Below are positions 24,813 through 34,084 of a stretch of 64,000 bases of DNA, one piece after another. The DNA is from Succinatimonas sp. UBA6849. GTDB lineage: Bacteria > Pseudomonadota > Gammaproteobacteria > Enterobacterales > Succinivibrionaceae. How positions within the stretch are numbered: position 1 is the stretch's first letter; each line of letters starts with the position of its first letter. The position numbers were made by a program, and so were the translations under genes. The notes beneath the pieces were generated by a model that searched no databases, was not told the origin of the DNA, and saw only the letters and a list, made by a program, of their open reading frames with translations. The DNA is taken from the NCBI GenBank assembly GCA_002449335.1, contig DKDL01000002.1, positions 29,580 through 93,579 on the forward strand, written 5' to 3'.

Positions 24813-26666
24813 CTATTTTTCGTACTCGGTAACGTGTTTTTTACCGTACATGGTCAATACTGAGTTTTTATCTAAGTCATACTTGTCTGAGGCAATGTCT
24901 AATTTAGGATCAAAGTTAGGTGCACCTTCAATTCCTAAAAGAGATACCACCAATTCATACAAAAGATCATTTGACCAATAGTTCTCACTATTAGCTTTTA
25001 AGTTAGCATAAATGCTCTTGCGTCTGTTAATGTAGTTATCTGACAAATAAACTACAGCAGGAATTCTTAACATCTGGGCATTAACATTTACTGGATCATG
25101 TCCACCTACGATATGTGGATCTTCACCATGATCTGATAAGTACACCATTCCCATAAAACAGCTATATGATTTTGCTTTCTTGTAGATTTCTGACACTATA
25201 TGATCTGTATATAGAACAGTATCATCGTAGTAATCATTATTCTCATCATCACCTTTGAACACCATGTATTCAGATGGTAAGCGCTTTTCATATTTCTGAT
25301 GAGATCCCATTAAATGAATAACAATAAAGTTATTCTTTTTAGGATCGATTTTAGGGAATCGGTTTAATAACTCTTCATCAAAGAAAACACCTTCCATCTT
25401 AGCAGAGCCGTTAGTCCAGATTTCCTTATCAGCAGTAGATGCTACTACAGTAATAGGAGTTTCATAGACACCGAACTTTCTTTGATTTGATAGCCAGTAA
25501 GTTGTGTATCCAGCTGCCTTTGCTATTTCCATGATAGAAAAAGCATCAACTGTTTTAATTGAAGAGTACTGATTTGCCTGTGTTAAAGCATATGAGAGAA
25601 CTTGAACAGTCTGAGGCCATGATGCATAAGCATTTTTAAACAGAACTGTATTTAAAGACTCACTCTCTTTACTTAAATTAGGAGTATTGTCTCGGTTAAA
25701 TCCATAGACTCCCATTCTGTCACGAGTCTCTGATTCACCTATGACAAGGACAAATAAATTGCCATCAGCATTTAAATTGTTATCTAACTTTAATGAGGTT
25801 AAAGTTTTAAGTTTCTCAAGTCTTGCTCCTTTTTGCTTTTTATAAGCATCAAAGTTATCTAACTGTCTTGAGGTTAATTTAACTACAGCATAAGGCAGAT
25901 AGTCCATTCTAGGAAGAGCAAGGAAAACAGACACCACCATTACAAATAAAGAGAATAGAGCAAACTGAAGAGTTGAGCTACGTTTATTAGAATCAATACC
26001 CTTAGCTCCTGCGCCAATTCTATTTAATAGGATGTAATTTACAGCAACGATAACTACGAGGATTACAAAGGAAATTACCCACATAATATTAAAGTTGCTT
26101 ACAAAGAATTCTCTACCCTCAGAACCATTGGTTTGAGCTAAAGCAAGAATAATATCTGAGGAGATCAATGAACCTGTTGCCACGTAGTAACAGATCATGA
26201 GTAGAGGGAAAAACAGTCCAATAAAGACTAAAACAAAATAAAGGACTGATAATAGGTGCTTTGAAAAATTACCTGTTATTGAACTTGTATTGCTTGAACC
26301 TGTTTTTGTTTTGCTACTAATGCAATTAAAGACATACTTAATACAGGCTAATAGAGAAAAGACTACAAAAGAGAAAGCAACGCCTTTTATAAAATCAAAT
26401 AATGAGGTGTTTAGACTCAATGAAATAGATAGAACATAAACACTCAAATAGGTAATTTCAAATACTATGAATGCAAAGATTAAGCTTTTGCTCTTGCAAA
26501 GATGAAAACTAGACCACAGGCAAAACAGACCTAAGATAGAGTAAGTAGTAAAAGCCAACATACTCTGTAAAGATAAATCATTAACAAAATACAAAATGAC
26601 TGTGATAGCAACAGCTAAAACGATGTAATAGACTGATTTATAAAGATCTGAATTTGACTTAATCAT
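24813..26666 (-). CDS. Sulfatase-fold phosphoethanolamine transferase-like inner-membrane protein
   Basis: 617 residues. Five or so N-terminal membrane helices (residues 10-260) are followed by a periplasmic alkaline phosphatase/sulfatase domain. Motifs: IGESETRDRMGVYGF (about 309-323) in the nucleophile region, LMGSH near 450, and the metal-binding LSDHGED with a later GGHD. Layout is that of EptA/EptC(CptA)/OpgE, which move phosphoethanolamine from phosphatidylethanolamine to lipid A, core heptose or glucans. Where EptA has GET with its catalytic Thr, this protein has GES, so Ser312 would be the nucleophile; Thr314 is nearby. The substrate cannot be told from sequence. It is divergent from queH and tandem with, but probably separate from, the S10 operon. 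Confidence 0.8.
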   Translation of the reverse strand: MIKSNSDLYKSVYYIVLAVAITVILYFVNDLSLQSMLAFTTYSILGLFCLWSSFHLCKSKSLIFAFIVFEITYLSVYVLSISLSLNTSLFDFIKGVAFSFVVFSLLACIKYVFNCISSKTKTGSSNTSSITGNFSKHLLSVLYFVLVFIGLFFPLLMICYYVATGSLISSDIILALAQTNGSEGREFFVSNFNIMWVISFVILVVIVAVNYILLNRIGAGAKGIDSNKRSSTLQFALFSLFVMVVSVFLALPRMDYLPYAVVKLTSRQLDNFDAYKKQKGARLEKLKTLTSLKLDNNLNADGNLFVLVIGESETRDRMGVYGFNRDNTPNLSKESESLNTVLFKNAYASWPQTVQVLSYALTQANQYSSIKTVDAFSIMEIAKAAGYTTYWLSNQRKFGVYETPITVVASTADKEIWTNGSAKMEGVFFDEELLNRFPKIDPKKNNFIVIHLMGSHQKYEKRLPSEYMVFKGDDENNDYYDDTVLYTDHIVSEIYKKAKSYSCFMGMVYLSDHGEDPHIVGGHDPVNVNAQMLRIPAVVYLSDNYINRRKSIYANLKANSENYWSNDLLYELVVSLLGIEGAPNFDPKLDIASDKYDLDKNSVLTMYGKKHVTEYEK

Positions 26667-26732
26667 AATGAATTATTCTTGCAAAAATTTTTGTATATAA
26701 TACGACATCTTAAGTCAAAGGTGCGATTTTCT

Positions 26733-27362
26733 ATGATTTTTGATTTTTCTCTTCCAGATAACTTTGCTAAAGATTCTCCTAAAAAAGATCTTGTACTGCC
26801 AGAAGGCGCAAATGGACTTGTGGTTCACTGTTGTTGCGCGCCTTGCTCTACAAGCTTAGTTGAATGTCTTATCTTTAATAAGATAAAACCACTAATGTTC
26901 TTCTATAACCCAAATATCTACCCACAGGAAGAATATGAAAAAAGAAGAGATGAATGGGTTCACTTGTGTGAACTTTTAAATCTTGACTATGTAATCGGTG
27001 ACTATGATTACGCAAATTGGCAAGAAAAAGTAAAAGGCCTTGAAAATGAGCCTGAAAGGGGCAACCGCTGTTTAAAATGCTTTACCCACAGACTTACTGT
27101 AACAGCACTGTTTGCTAAAGAGAACAATATCAACACTTTTACTACAACACTTTGTACCTCCAGATGGAAGAGTAAAAAGCAAGTTGATGCAGCAGGATTT
27201 GCAGCTCAAGATGCAGTAGATGGGGTTAAATACTGGGATCAGGACTGGCGAAAGGAAGGGCTTGTTGGTCGCCGTTATGAACTTGTAAAAGAGATTAAGT
27301 TCTACAATCAGCTGTACTGTGGATGCCAGTACAGCTTAAATAACACTAATTACAAGAAATAA
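26733..27362 (+). CDS. queH: Epoxyqueuosine reductase QueH
   Basis: 209 residues of the DUF208/QueH family. Fe-S and catalytic cysteine motifs: HCCCAPCST (32-40), RCLKCF, and YCGCQYS near the end; also NPNIYPQEEY. The enzyme makes the last step of queuosine in tRNA, replacing the unrelated QueG. The ATG at 26733 is chosen: AAAGG lies about 11 bases upstream, and a TATAAT at 26696-26701 would be the -10, which excludes the TTG at 26679. Its stop abuts the stop of pyrE with no spacer. A queuosine precursor transporter gene lies further along (37053). Confidence 0.92.
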   Translation: MIFDFSLPDNFAKDSPKKDLVLPEGANGLVVHCCCAPCSTSLVECLIFNKIKPLMFFYNPNIYPQEEYEKRRDEWVHLCELLNLDYVIGDYDYANWQEKVKGLENEPERGNRCLKCFTHRLTVTALFAKENNINTFTTTLCTSRWKSKKQVDAAGFAAQDAVDGVKYWDQDWRKEGLVGRRYELVKEIKFYNQLYCGCQYSLNNTNYKK

Positions 27363-28004
27363 TTAAGCACCATACTGCTTGCGATACTCAAGCATTGCAG
27401 GAATGTGCTCTTTTAACTTGTCATCATTTTCGATGTACTTTAATAAGTCATCGAAAGTAACAATAGAGATGATCTTAATGCCGATCTGCTCTTCAGCTTC
27501 AGCAATTGCACTCTTCTGACCTTTGCCTTTTTCCATTCTGTTTAAAGCAATTAAAGCAGCCTTAAAGTGAGCTCCATTTGCTTTAATGATTTCTTCAGAC
27601 TCACGGATTGCAGTACCAGCTGTAATCACATCATCAATTAACAGAATATCACCCTTTAAAGGAGCTCCAACTAAGTTACCGCCTTCACCGTGATCTTTCT
27701 TCTCTTTACGGTTAAAGCACCAAGGAACATTCTTGTTATGATCTTTTGCTAAAGCCATTGCAGTAGCACATGCTAAAGGAATACCTTTGTAAGCAGGTCC
27801 AAATAAAACATCAAAGCTGATCTTTGCGTCTACTAAAGCATGAGCATAACACTCACCTAAAGTTGCTAAATCCGCACCTGTGTTAAAACCACCTGCGTTA
27901 AAGAAGTAAGGACTGGTACGACCTGACTTTAAAACAAAGCTACCAAACTTTAATACGCCTTTACTTAAAGCTAATTCAATAAACTTGCGCTGATATTCCT
28001 GCAT
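27363..28004 (-). CDS. pyrE: Orotate phosphoribosyltransferase
   Basis: 213 residues. The PRPP-binding signature ILLIDDVITAGTAIRES spans 120-136 and the flexible catalytic loop is RKEKKDHGEGG. It converts orotate and PRPP to OMP in pyrimidine synthesis. It is divergent from yicC; in E. coli rph lies between pyrE and yicC, but no rph is present here. Confidence 0.96.
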   Translation of the reverse strand: MQEYQRKFIELALSKGVLKFGSFVLKSGRTSPYFFNAGGFNTGADLATLGECYAHALVDAKISFDVLFGPAYKGIPLACATAMALAKDHNKNVPWCFNRKEKKDHGEGGNLVGAPLKGDILLIDDVITAGTAIRESEEIIKANGAHFKAALIALNRMEKGKGQKSAIAEAEEQIGIKIISIVTFDDLLKYIENDDKLKEHIPAMLEYRKQYGA

Positions 28005-28114
28005 AAGAACCTCTAAAAATTTTTTGTAAATTTTACCTTATAGTTTCTACACTGTGAATACAAAAATAAACTTCATTCCTTGCTATACTGAACCTTGCAA
28101 AAGGAGAAGATTAT

Positions 28115-28978
28115 ATGGAGCCTATTTTTAGCATGACAGGTTCTGCAAATATCATCAAAAGCAGTGATATTGCAGATCTAAATATTGATATCACCTCAGT
28201 AAATGGCAGATTTTTGGAAGTCAATTTCAAAATGCCAGACTCTTTAAGACACCTTGAAGCAAAATTAAGAGAAACTTTTCAAAAGCACCTAAAGAGAGGA
28301 AAAATAGACTGCTATATTACCTTGTCGCAAAATCTAAAAAGCTCACTAAAAGTTGATGAAAAAGCATTATCTCAACTGTCAGATTCGCTAAAAACTATAG
28401 AAAAGTACATGAGTGGAGTTTCAGCTAACGCTCTTGAGGTACTCAATTACCCAGGAATTCAAGTTCAGGATGAAAAGCTTCAAGCTAATATTGATGAACT
28501 TGTTTTGACATGTTTAACAACTGCTATTGAAAAACTTGTTACCACAAGAGCTCATGAAGGCGATAAATTAAAACTTGCCATCGAATCACGACTAGACAGT
28601 ATCGAAAAGCAGCTTGTAACCGTTGAAAAGTCTTTAAACGAGTTAGTCTTAAAAGAAAGAGAAAAGATCAAAGCTAAAATTGCAGAATTTGCAGTTGAAG
28701 TTGATCCAGCTCGTATCGAACAGGAAGTAACTCTCGCAGCTCAAAAGGCTGATGTAAGAGAAGAATATGACCGATTAAAGTCTCACATCAAAGAAGTCAG
28801 AAACATTCTTCAAACAGGTGGCATTTGCGGTAAGAGACTTGATTTTATGATGCAGGAATTTAACCGTGAAGCTAACACTTTAGCTTCTAAGGCTTCTTCA
28901 CTGGACATTACCAAAGTTGCTGTAGAATTAAAGGTTCTGATTGAACAGATGAGAGAACAGGTTCAAAACATAGAATAA
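28115..28978 (+). CDS. yicC: YicC family endoribonuclease
   Basis: 287 residues, the same length as E. coli YicC. N-terminal YicC domain (MTGSANI, VNGRFLEVNFKMP) and C-terminal DUF1732 (CGKRLDFMMQEFNREANTLASKA, with a conserved DVREEYDRLKSHI helix). Family members act as endoribonucleases in small-RNA turnover. AAGGAG lies 8 bases before the ATG. The pyrE-yicC adjacency is conserved. Confidence 0.93.
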   Translation: MEPIFSMTGSANIIKSSDIADLNIDITSVNGRFLEVNFKMPDSLRHLEAKLRETFQKHLKRGKIDCYITLSQNLKSSLKVDEKALSQLSDSLKTIEKYMSGVSANALEVLNYPGIQVQDEKLQANIDELVLTCLTTAIEKLVTTRAHEGDKLKLAIESRLDSIEKQLVTVEKSLNELVLKEREKIKAKIAEFAVEVDPARIEQEVTLAAQKADVREEYDRLKSHIKEVRNILQTGGICGKRLDFMMQEFNREANTLASKASSLDITKVAVELKVLIEQMREQVQNIE

Positions 28979-29039
28979 CTGTTCTCTCTTGTCCGCTCTA
29001 AACGCATGATCAAATCATGATCAAACCTTCATATCAAAC

Positions 29040-31022
29040 CTACATAAAGTTATCATTATCCATAGAGCGGACTTCTTGTAATAGATTTGCAAATACTAAA
29101 GGTACTCCTTCTATCCCCTTTTTCTGAATTGCATCTACTAAAACTAAAGCAAGACCAGGTTTGCTCTTTCTTTTGATTGCAAGTTCTATGACTTTGTCCA
29201 TATCAAAGCCCTTTCTTAGCTGATTGTTTCCTGATAAACCGGCTGCAATCTTAAAGTCTTTTGCATATCCCTGTGTATATAGATAATGTTCAATATCTCG
29301 TTGAGGTAACACCGTTAAATGAGACTCCCTGCTCTTTTTATTTAAAAAGGACATGGTGACCTCAGCATACTTTTTACCGGCATCATCTCCATCAGTTAAA
29401 ACGTGGTAGTTAATGCCTAACTGAGCTGCAATTTTAATTAAAGGTTTTAATCCACACTGAGCATATTCGATAATTCTGATACCTTCACAAGCTAGAGAAA
29501 TACCCAAAATAGACGCTATTTGAGTTAGGATCCAAACTTCAGTTTCACCCTCAACTAAGATCCAAGATCTAGCAAATAACACCATTGGTCTATTGATCCT
29601 GATGTGGAAAGCTATTTTTCTAAGATCCTCATAACTTAGCATAGAGCTGTCTATCTTATAACAACGTGTGTCATAGTGCTTCTTTTGCAATCTTCTTAAA
29701 GATTCCAAACTTACTGCTGACAAAAGATCACCACTATTAGTAGTTACTATTTTCTGAACATCTGTAATCGCTAATAAAGACCAAAATGACAACAACAAAG
29801 ATGGATGAAAACGTGATTCAATATCCTCTAATATCAGAATTGGTCTACCTATAGGATCAATTTTTCTGTTGCCTTTGTTCAGCAAGATAGTAGCCGCAAT
29901 ATAAGAGAGCAATGCCTTAGATTTGTTAAAACCAGGCGTGGTTAAAGTCTGCTTGATATTGGAAATAGACTCTAATGAGATTGGGCTTTTGACAATATCA
30001 GAGATATTTCTTGCCCTTGTTACTATCTTAGTTCTGTCTATTTCATTGTTTGCATATTCTGAAAAATACTTATCTAAAAATGAACCAAAAGTATCTGCAA
30101 ACATTTTTACAGAGTCACCTGGAAGAGCTGCATCTTCTGACATTACATCTAAGATAGTTTTAATTCTGTCCTGTGAGATCGACTCAAAGTTTGAGTTTTT
30201 CTCCATTCTGCTGTCTCTTAATCTGAACACAGGATTTAAAGCTATAAGTTTAAAGATAGCTTTCTTTACATCTTCAAAAGGAATGTGAACTTGTTTTTTT
30301 AAGATCAAAGAATGATAAGTTACGAAGTCTTTTTTTTCTTCGTCGTACCTTCCTATAACTTGCCAATGGATTCTGTAGAATCCATCATCAGAATAGTTCC
30401 AAAATTGTTTTAATTCTTCGCAAGAATCTGCCTCTGCATTAGGGATGCTCTCTCTAAAATACAGATCAACTCTTATTTTTCCATCACCGGTGTTGAAAAC
30501 ATCTTCTTTATCAAAATCAGATAAAGGATCATTGTTTTCAATATATGAATCTAACTCTTCAAAGAAGTTTCCTGTTTTCTTGTCCTCACTGACGGAAGCA
30601 TCAGAACTTTCATTTGAACCTTCACTATAATCAGAACACTCCTGAGCTCCTTCTTCAATAAAAGGTTCTCTTCCATCGCAGGCTGGATTGGCACAATTCT
30701 CACAGCTATATTCAATTTCACCTTTTCTGATTTTTTTTCGATAGGAATCATCGAAATTTAAGGCTTTTCTATTAGAAACTTTCTGAACTAAATCTTCTTT
30801 TGGGAAATCTGTTTCCTTTTCAATTTTGACTGGAACATAGAGATCACTTTTATCAAACTGGCATAGCTCTTCACCCTGACCTAGGAGCATCCATAGAACT
30901 CTTAACAGTGAAGTTTTACCCCACTGATTTTCACCAATTAGAAAAGTGCTGTCTGATTCAAAGTCCACGGAAAGTCTTCTAATACCGCGGAAGTTAGTAA
31001 CTTTTGCTCTTTCTAAATACAT
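29040..31022 (-). CDS. ybjD: YbjD-like OLD family ATPase/TOPRIM nuclease with a Cys-containing insertion
   Basis: 660 residues: N-terminal ABC-type ATPase (Walker A GENQWGKTS near 30-38, later LILEDIESRFHP as Walker B) and C-terminal TOPRIM domain (LVEGETEVW; TDGDDAGKKYA). It aligns with E. coli YbjD along both ends (FRGIRRLS, FHIRINRP, GLKPLIK), but YbjD is about 552 residues. The extra roughly 100 residues lie between FDKSDLYVP (about 63) and DLYFRESIPN (about 175) and hold C107-x2-C110-x4-C115-x13-C129 plus an acidic Ser-rich stretch. OLD proteins cut DNA in an ATP-dependent way, often in phage defence. It stands alone, so no defence partner is visible. Confidence 0.9.
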   Translation of the reverse strand: MYLERAKVTNFRGIRRLSVDFESDSTFLIGENQWGKTSLLRVLWMLLGQGEELCQFDKSDLYVPVKIEKETDFPKEDLVQKVSNRKALNFDDSYRKKIRKGEIEYSCENCANPACDGREPFIEEGAQECSDYSEGSNESSDASVSEDKKTGNFFEELDSYIENNDPLSDFDKEDVFNTGDGKIRVDLYFRESIPNAEADSCEELKQFWNYSDDGFYRIHWQVIGRYDEEKKDFVTYHSLILKKQVHIPFEDVKKAIFKLIALNPVFRLRDSRMEKNSNFESISQDRIKTILDVMSEDAALPGDSVKMFADTFGSFLDKYFSEYANNEIDRTKIVTRARNISDIVKSPISLESISNIKQTLTTPGFNKSKALLSYIAATILLNKGNRKIDPIGRPILILEDIESRFHPSLLLSFWSLLAITDVQKIVTTNSGDLLSAVSLESLRRLQKKHYDTRCYKIDSSMLSYEDLRKIAFHIRINRPMVLFARSWILVEGETEVWILTQIASILGISLACEGIRIIEYAQCGLKPLIKIAAQLGINYHVLTDGDDAGKKYAEVTMSFLNKKSRESHLTVLPQRDIEHYLYTQGYAKDFKIAAGLSGNNQLRKGFDMDKVIELAIKRKSKPGLALVLVDAIQKKGIEGVPLVFANLLQEVRSMDNDNFM

Positions 31023-31100
31023 ACGCCCAACTTAGGCTTTCAATGCCATGAATTCTTTTCTTACCTTAAGATTAGATTATTTATATGATTTAGCAAAGAC

Positions 31101-31136
31101 AAAATAAAAAAGGCCATGATTTAACTCACAGCCTTT
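31101..31136 (-). terminator. Terminator after cysS
   Basis: AAAGGC/GCCTTT arms (31131-31136 with 31109-31114 on the minus strand) extended inward by further pairs, followed by a T-rich run at 31101-31110; 28 bases past the cysS stop. Confidence 0.75.
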
Positions 31137-31163
31137 GTGCATAAAATTGTTTAATTAAGCCTA

Positions 31164-32534
31164 TTAAACTCTATGCCATACGGTACCTTGAGGAGTATCC
31201 TCAAGTTCAATATGCAGAGCTTTTAACTTGTCTCTAGCAGCGTCTGCGCGAGCCCAGTCTTTTGCCTTTCTTGCATCATTACGCTCTTTAACTAATGCTT
31301 CAATTTCAGCATTGTCATCATTGTTAGCGCCACTAGTTAGGAAGGTATTTGGATCCTGTTCTAGAATACCCAGAACTGAAGCTAACTGCTTTAGTCTACC
31401 AGCTAGTTCTGAGGCTTTAGCACCAGACTCTTTGTTAATCTGCTTAGTTAGATCAAATAAAACAGAGATTGCGCCAGGAGTATTAAAGTCATCATCCATG
31501 TACTCTTTGAACTTAGCTGTAAACTCATCTTCAGCTACAGTAGGCTCAACAGGAGTGGTGTCTCTTAGAGTTGTATACAATCTGTTAAGACCAGCTCTTG
31601 CCTTGTCTAAGTTCTCTTGAGAGTAATTTAAAGGGCTTCTGTACTGACCAGATAATAAGAAGAATCTGATAGTCTCAGCATCATATGACTTTAGAACGTC
31701 TCTGATGGTAAAGAAGTTATTTAAAGACTTTGACATCTTCTCTTCGTTAATCATTACCATGCCTGAGTGCATCCAGTAATGAACGTATGGAGTGTGGTTA
31801 GCACAGCAACTCTGTGCAATCTCATTCTCATGGTGAGGGAAGATCAAATCTGAACCACCACCGTGGATATCAAATTCTTTACCTAAATATCTGTTATTCA
31901 TAGCAGAGCATTCGATGTGCCAGCCAGGACGACCTTCTCCCCATGGAGACTCCCATGCAGGCTCACCTGGTTTTGACATTTTCCAAAGAACAAAGTCCAT
32001 TGGATTGTGCTTGCTCTTAGCTACCTCAATTCTGGCACCAGCCTGAAGCTCGTCTAATTTCTGACCAGATAAGCGACCATATTCTTTAAATGAATTGATA
32101 TCAAAAACAACGTCTCCATTGTCAGAAACATAAGCGTTTTTATTATCAATAAGTTTTTGGACAATCGAAATGATCTCTTTAATGTTATCTGTAGCTCTAG
32201 GCTCAATATCAGGACGCTTGATGTTCAATGCATCAAAATCTTTGTGCATTTCAACAATAAACTGTTCTGCTAAATCTTTAGCTGCAATACCGCGCTCATT
32301 AGCTCTCTTGATGATTTTGTCGTCGATATCAGTGATGTTTCTTACATACTTAACGTCGTATCCTGAATAGCGTAAATAACGAACAATTACATCAAAGTTC
32401 ACGAATGTTCTAGCATGTCCGATATGGCATAAGTCATAAACAGTCACACCACATACATACATTCCAATCTTGCCAGGTTCAATTGGCTTGAACTCTTGCT
32501 TGCTTTTTGTCAGAGTATTGTAAATTTTTAGCAT
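31164..32534 (-). CDS. cysS: Cysteinyl-tRNA synthetase
   Basis: 456 residues of class Ia synthetase. HIGH motif at 37-40 (CHIGHARTF), KMSKS at 266-270, and zinc ligand Cys28 plus CSAMNN and HHENE residues. The C-terminal anticodon-binding helical domain is present (LKQLASVLGIL). Divergent from ppiB-lpxH, the same arrangement as in E. coli. Confidence 0.97.
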   Translation of the reverse strand: MLKIYNTLTKSKQEFKPIEPGKIGMYVCGVTVYDLCHIGHARTFVNFDVIVRYLRYSGYDVKYVRNITDIDDKIIKRANERGIAAKDLAEQFIVEMHKDFDALNIKRPDIEPRATDNIKEIISIVQKLIDNKNAYVSDNGDVVFDINSFKEYGRLSGQKLDELQAGARIEVAKSKHNPMDFVLWKMSKPGEPAWESPWGEGRPGWHIECSAMNNRYLGKEFDIHGGGSDLIFPHHENEIAQSCCANHTPYVHYWMHSGMVMINEEKMSKSLNNFFTIRDVLKSYDAETIRFFLLSGQYRSPLNYSQENLDKARAGLNRLYTTLRDTTPVEPTVAEDEFTAKFKEYMDDDFNTPGAISVLFDLTKQINKESGAKASELAGRLKQLASVLGILEQDPNTFLTSGANNDDNAEIEALVKERNDARKAKDWARADAARDKLKALHIELEDTPQGTVWHRV

Positions 32535-32593
32535 ATTTGTCTCTAAAAAGGGTATTTGACAATTTAAATCTCAATTTACTAAAGATCATACCA

Positions 32594-32646
32594 AATTGCA
32601 CAACTTCATACACATTATTCTTTGAACTAATTATTCTTGTGCAATT
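32594..32646. repeat. 10-bp inverted repeat in cysS/ppiB divergent region
   Basis: AATTGCACAA (32594-32603) and TTGTGCAATT (32637-32646) are perfect inverted copies separated by 33 bases. This could be a pair of protein-binding half-sites or a hairpin in the cysS leader. Confidence 0.5.
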
Positions 32647-32748
32647 GAATAAATAGCCCTTACAGCCTACTCACATAGGATCTTCTGCGTTATAACTTTT
32701 AAAAATCACATTTTATAGGTTCAAATTTTAAGAAATCCTCATTTACTG

Positions 32749-32777
32749 TTAGAATATCACTAAAGATTTCGTATAAA
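32749..32777 (+). promoter_or_regulatory. Candidate ppiB promoter
   Basis: TTAGAA (32749-32754), 17-base spacer, TATAAA (32772-32777). The ATG follows 17 bases after the -10, so the leader would be very short. Confidence 0.45.
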
Positions 32778-32794
32778 TTTGTAGAGAGAACAAT

Positions 32795-33286
32795 ATGATC
32801 ACATTAAAAACAACCTTAGGTGACATTGTAATCGAGCTTGACTACGAGAAAGCTCCTGAAACAGCAAAGAACTTTGAGAACTATGTAAAATCAGGCTTCT
32901 ACAAGGGCACAATTTTCCACAGAGTTATTAAAGGCTTTATGATCCAAGGTGGTGGTTTAACTGCTGACATGTCACAGAAAGAAACCAATGCTCCTATCAA
33001 AAACGAAGCTGACAATGGTTTAAAGAATGACAGAGGCACCATTGCAATGGCAAGAACCAATGATCCTCATTCAGCTACTGCTCAGTTCTTTATCAACACT
33101 GTAGATAACTCATTCCTAAACTTCAGATCAAAAGATCTATCAGGTTGGGGCTACTGTGTATTCGGTAAAGTTGTAAAAGGTATGGATGTAGTAGATAAGA
33201 TTGAAAAATCAAAGACCACTACTGTATCTTTCTATCAAGACGTCCCTGTTGAGACTATTGAAATCACAGATGCTTGCATAGACTAA
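32795..33286 (+). CDS. ppiB: Cytoplasmic peptidyl-prolyl isomerase (cyclophilin)
   Basis: 163 residues with cyclophilin motifs FHRVIKGFMIQGG, ARTNDPHSATAQFFIN and FGKVVKGMDVVD. No signal peptide, so it is the cytosolic PpiB type. It accelerates cis-trans isomerisation of X-Pro bonds. A terminator lies just after it, yet lpxH follows closely in the same direction. Confidence 0.95.
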   Translation: MITLKTTLGDIVIELDYEKAPETAKNFENYVKSGFYKGTIFHRVIKGFMIQGGGLTADMSQKETNAPIKNEADNGLKNDRGTIAMARTNDPHSATAQFFINTVDNSFLNFRSKDLSGWGYCVFGKVVKGMDVVDKIEKSKTTTVSFYQDVPVETIEITDACID

Positions 33287-33292
33287 TTTAGG

Positions 33293-33320
33293 AAGGTGGC
33301 TTTTGCCACCTTTTATTTTC
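33293..33320 (+). terminator. Terminator between ppiB and lpxH
   Basis: AAGGTGGC/GCCACCTT perfect 8-bp stem with a TTTT loop followed by TTATTTTC. It would reduce read-through into lpxH, whose own promoter is not evident. Confidence 0.85.
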
Positions 33321-33337
33321 TTAGGTATTTTTTGCTC

Positions 33338-34084
33338 ATGGCCACCTATATCATTGCTGATCTCCACTTAAGTGAATCAAAACCTATTTTGACAAATGCT
33401 TTTGCCAATTTTTATGACAATAACTTATACCTCAACGATAAACTGATTATCGCAGGTGATATGTTTGACTTCTTTGTAGGTGTTGATAAAAGCTCAAGAT
33501 TTCAGCAAAGAATAAGACAGATTATTTTAAAGGCCAAAGCAAGAGGCATTCAAACTTTATTCCAGTGCGGAAATAGAGATTTTCTGATGGATAAAGATAT
33601 GGCTGAATACTTTGGAATGAAGCTAATTGGTGATTTTTATATCATACCAACACCTGACGGACAGGCATTACTTATTCATGGAGATCAGCTATGTCTTCAT
33701 GACAGGTCATACCAAAAGTTCCGTTCTATGTCTAAGAACAAGATCTTAAGATTTATCTTTATGGCGCTTCCATTATCTTGGAGAAAAAAGATTGCCTTAA
33801 AGATCAGAAAAAAGAGCCAAAAGCAGGAGATCTTAAGAGAAAAAGAAAGAGATAATTCCCTTAACGACCCAAAGGTGAAAGAGGCTGGAGCACATTTTCT
33901 TGCAACTACCGGTTCAAAGATTTTAATTCACGGTCATTTCCACATCTTCGGCGGTCAGAACGATGCCTTTGGTGAGGGTACATACAGATTGGGACTTGGC
34001 ATGTGGAAGTCCCAATACAGCTATGTAAAAATCGACCGTGGCGAGATTAAGCTAGTTCAAAGACAGATGGAAAAGAACTTCTAG
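33338..34084 (+). CDS. lpxH: UDP-2,3-diacylglucosamine hydrolase
   Basis: 248 residues of metallophosphoesterase. Metal ligands D8 and H10 (ADLHL), D41 (AGDMFDF), N79 (CGNRD), HGDQ and the late HGHFH are all present. It forms lipid X from UDP-diacylglucosamine in lipid A synthesis. ATG at 33338 is taken because the upstream GTG frame lies inside the ppiB terminator. The last four bases overlap the polA stop. Confidence 0.95.
   Translation: MATYIIADLHLSESKPILTNAFANFYDNNLYLNDKLIIAGDMFDFFVGVDKSSRFQQRIRQIILKAKARGIQTLFQCGNRDFLMDKDMAEYFGMKLIGDFYIIPTPDGQALLIHGDQLCLHDRSYQKFRSMSKNKILRFIFMALPLSWRKKIALKIRKKSQKQEILREKERDNSLNDPKVKEAGAHFLATTGSKILIHGHFHIFGGQNDAFGEGTYRLGLGMWKSQYSYVKIDRGEIKLVQRQMEKNF

Noticed and set aside
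28979..29071. 10-bp inverted repeat GTCCGCTCTA/TAGAGCGGAC spanning the end of ybjD and the yicC-ybjD gap
   Set aside because: One arm lies inside the ybjD coding end and the loop is about 62 bases; there is no T run. Noted as probable coincidence.
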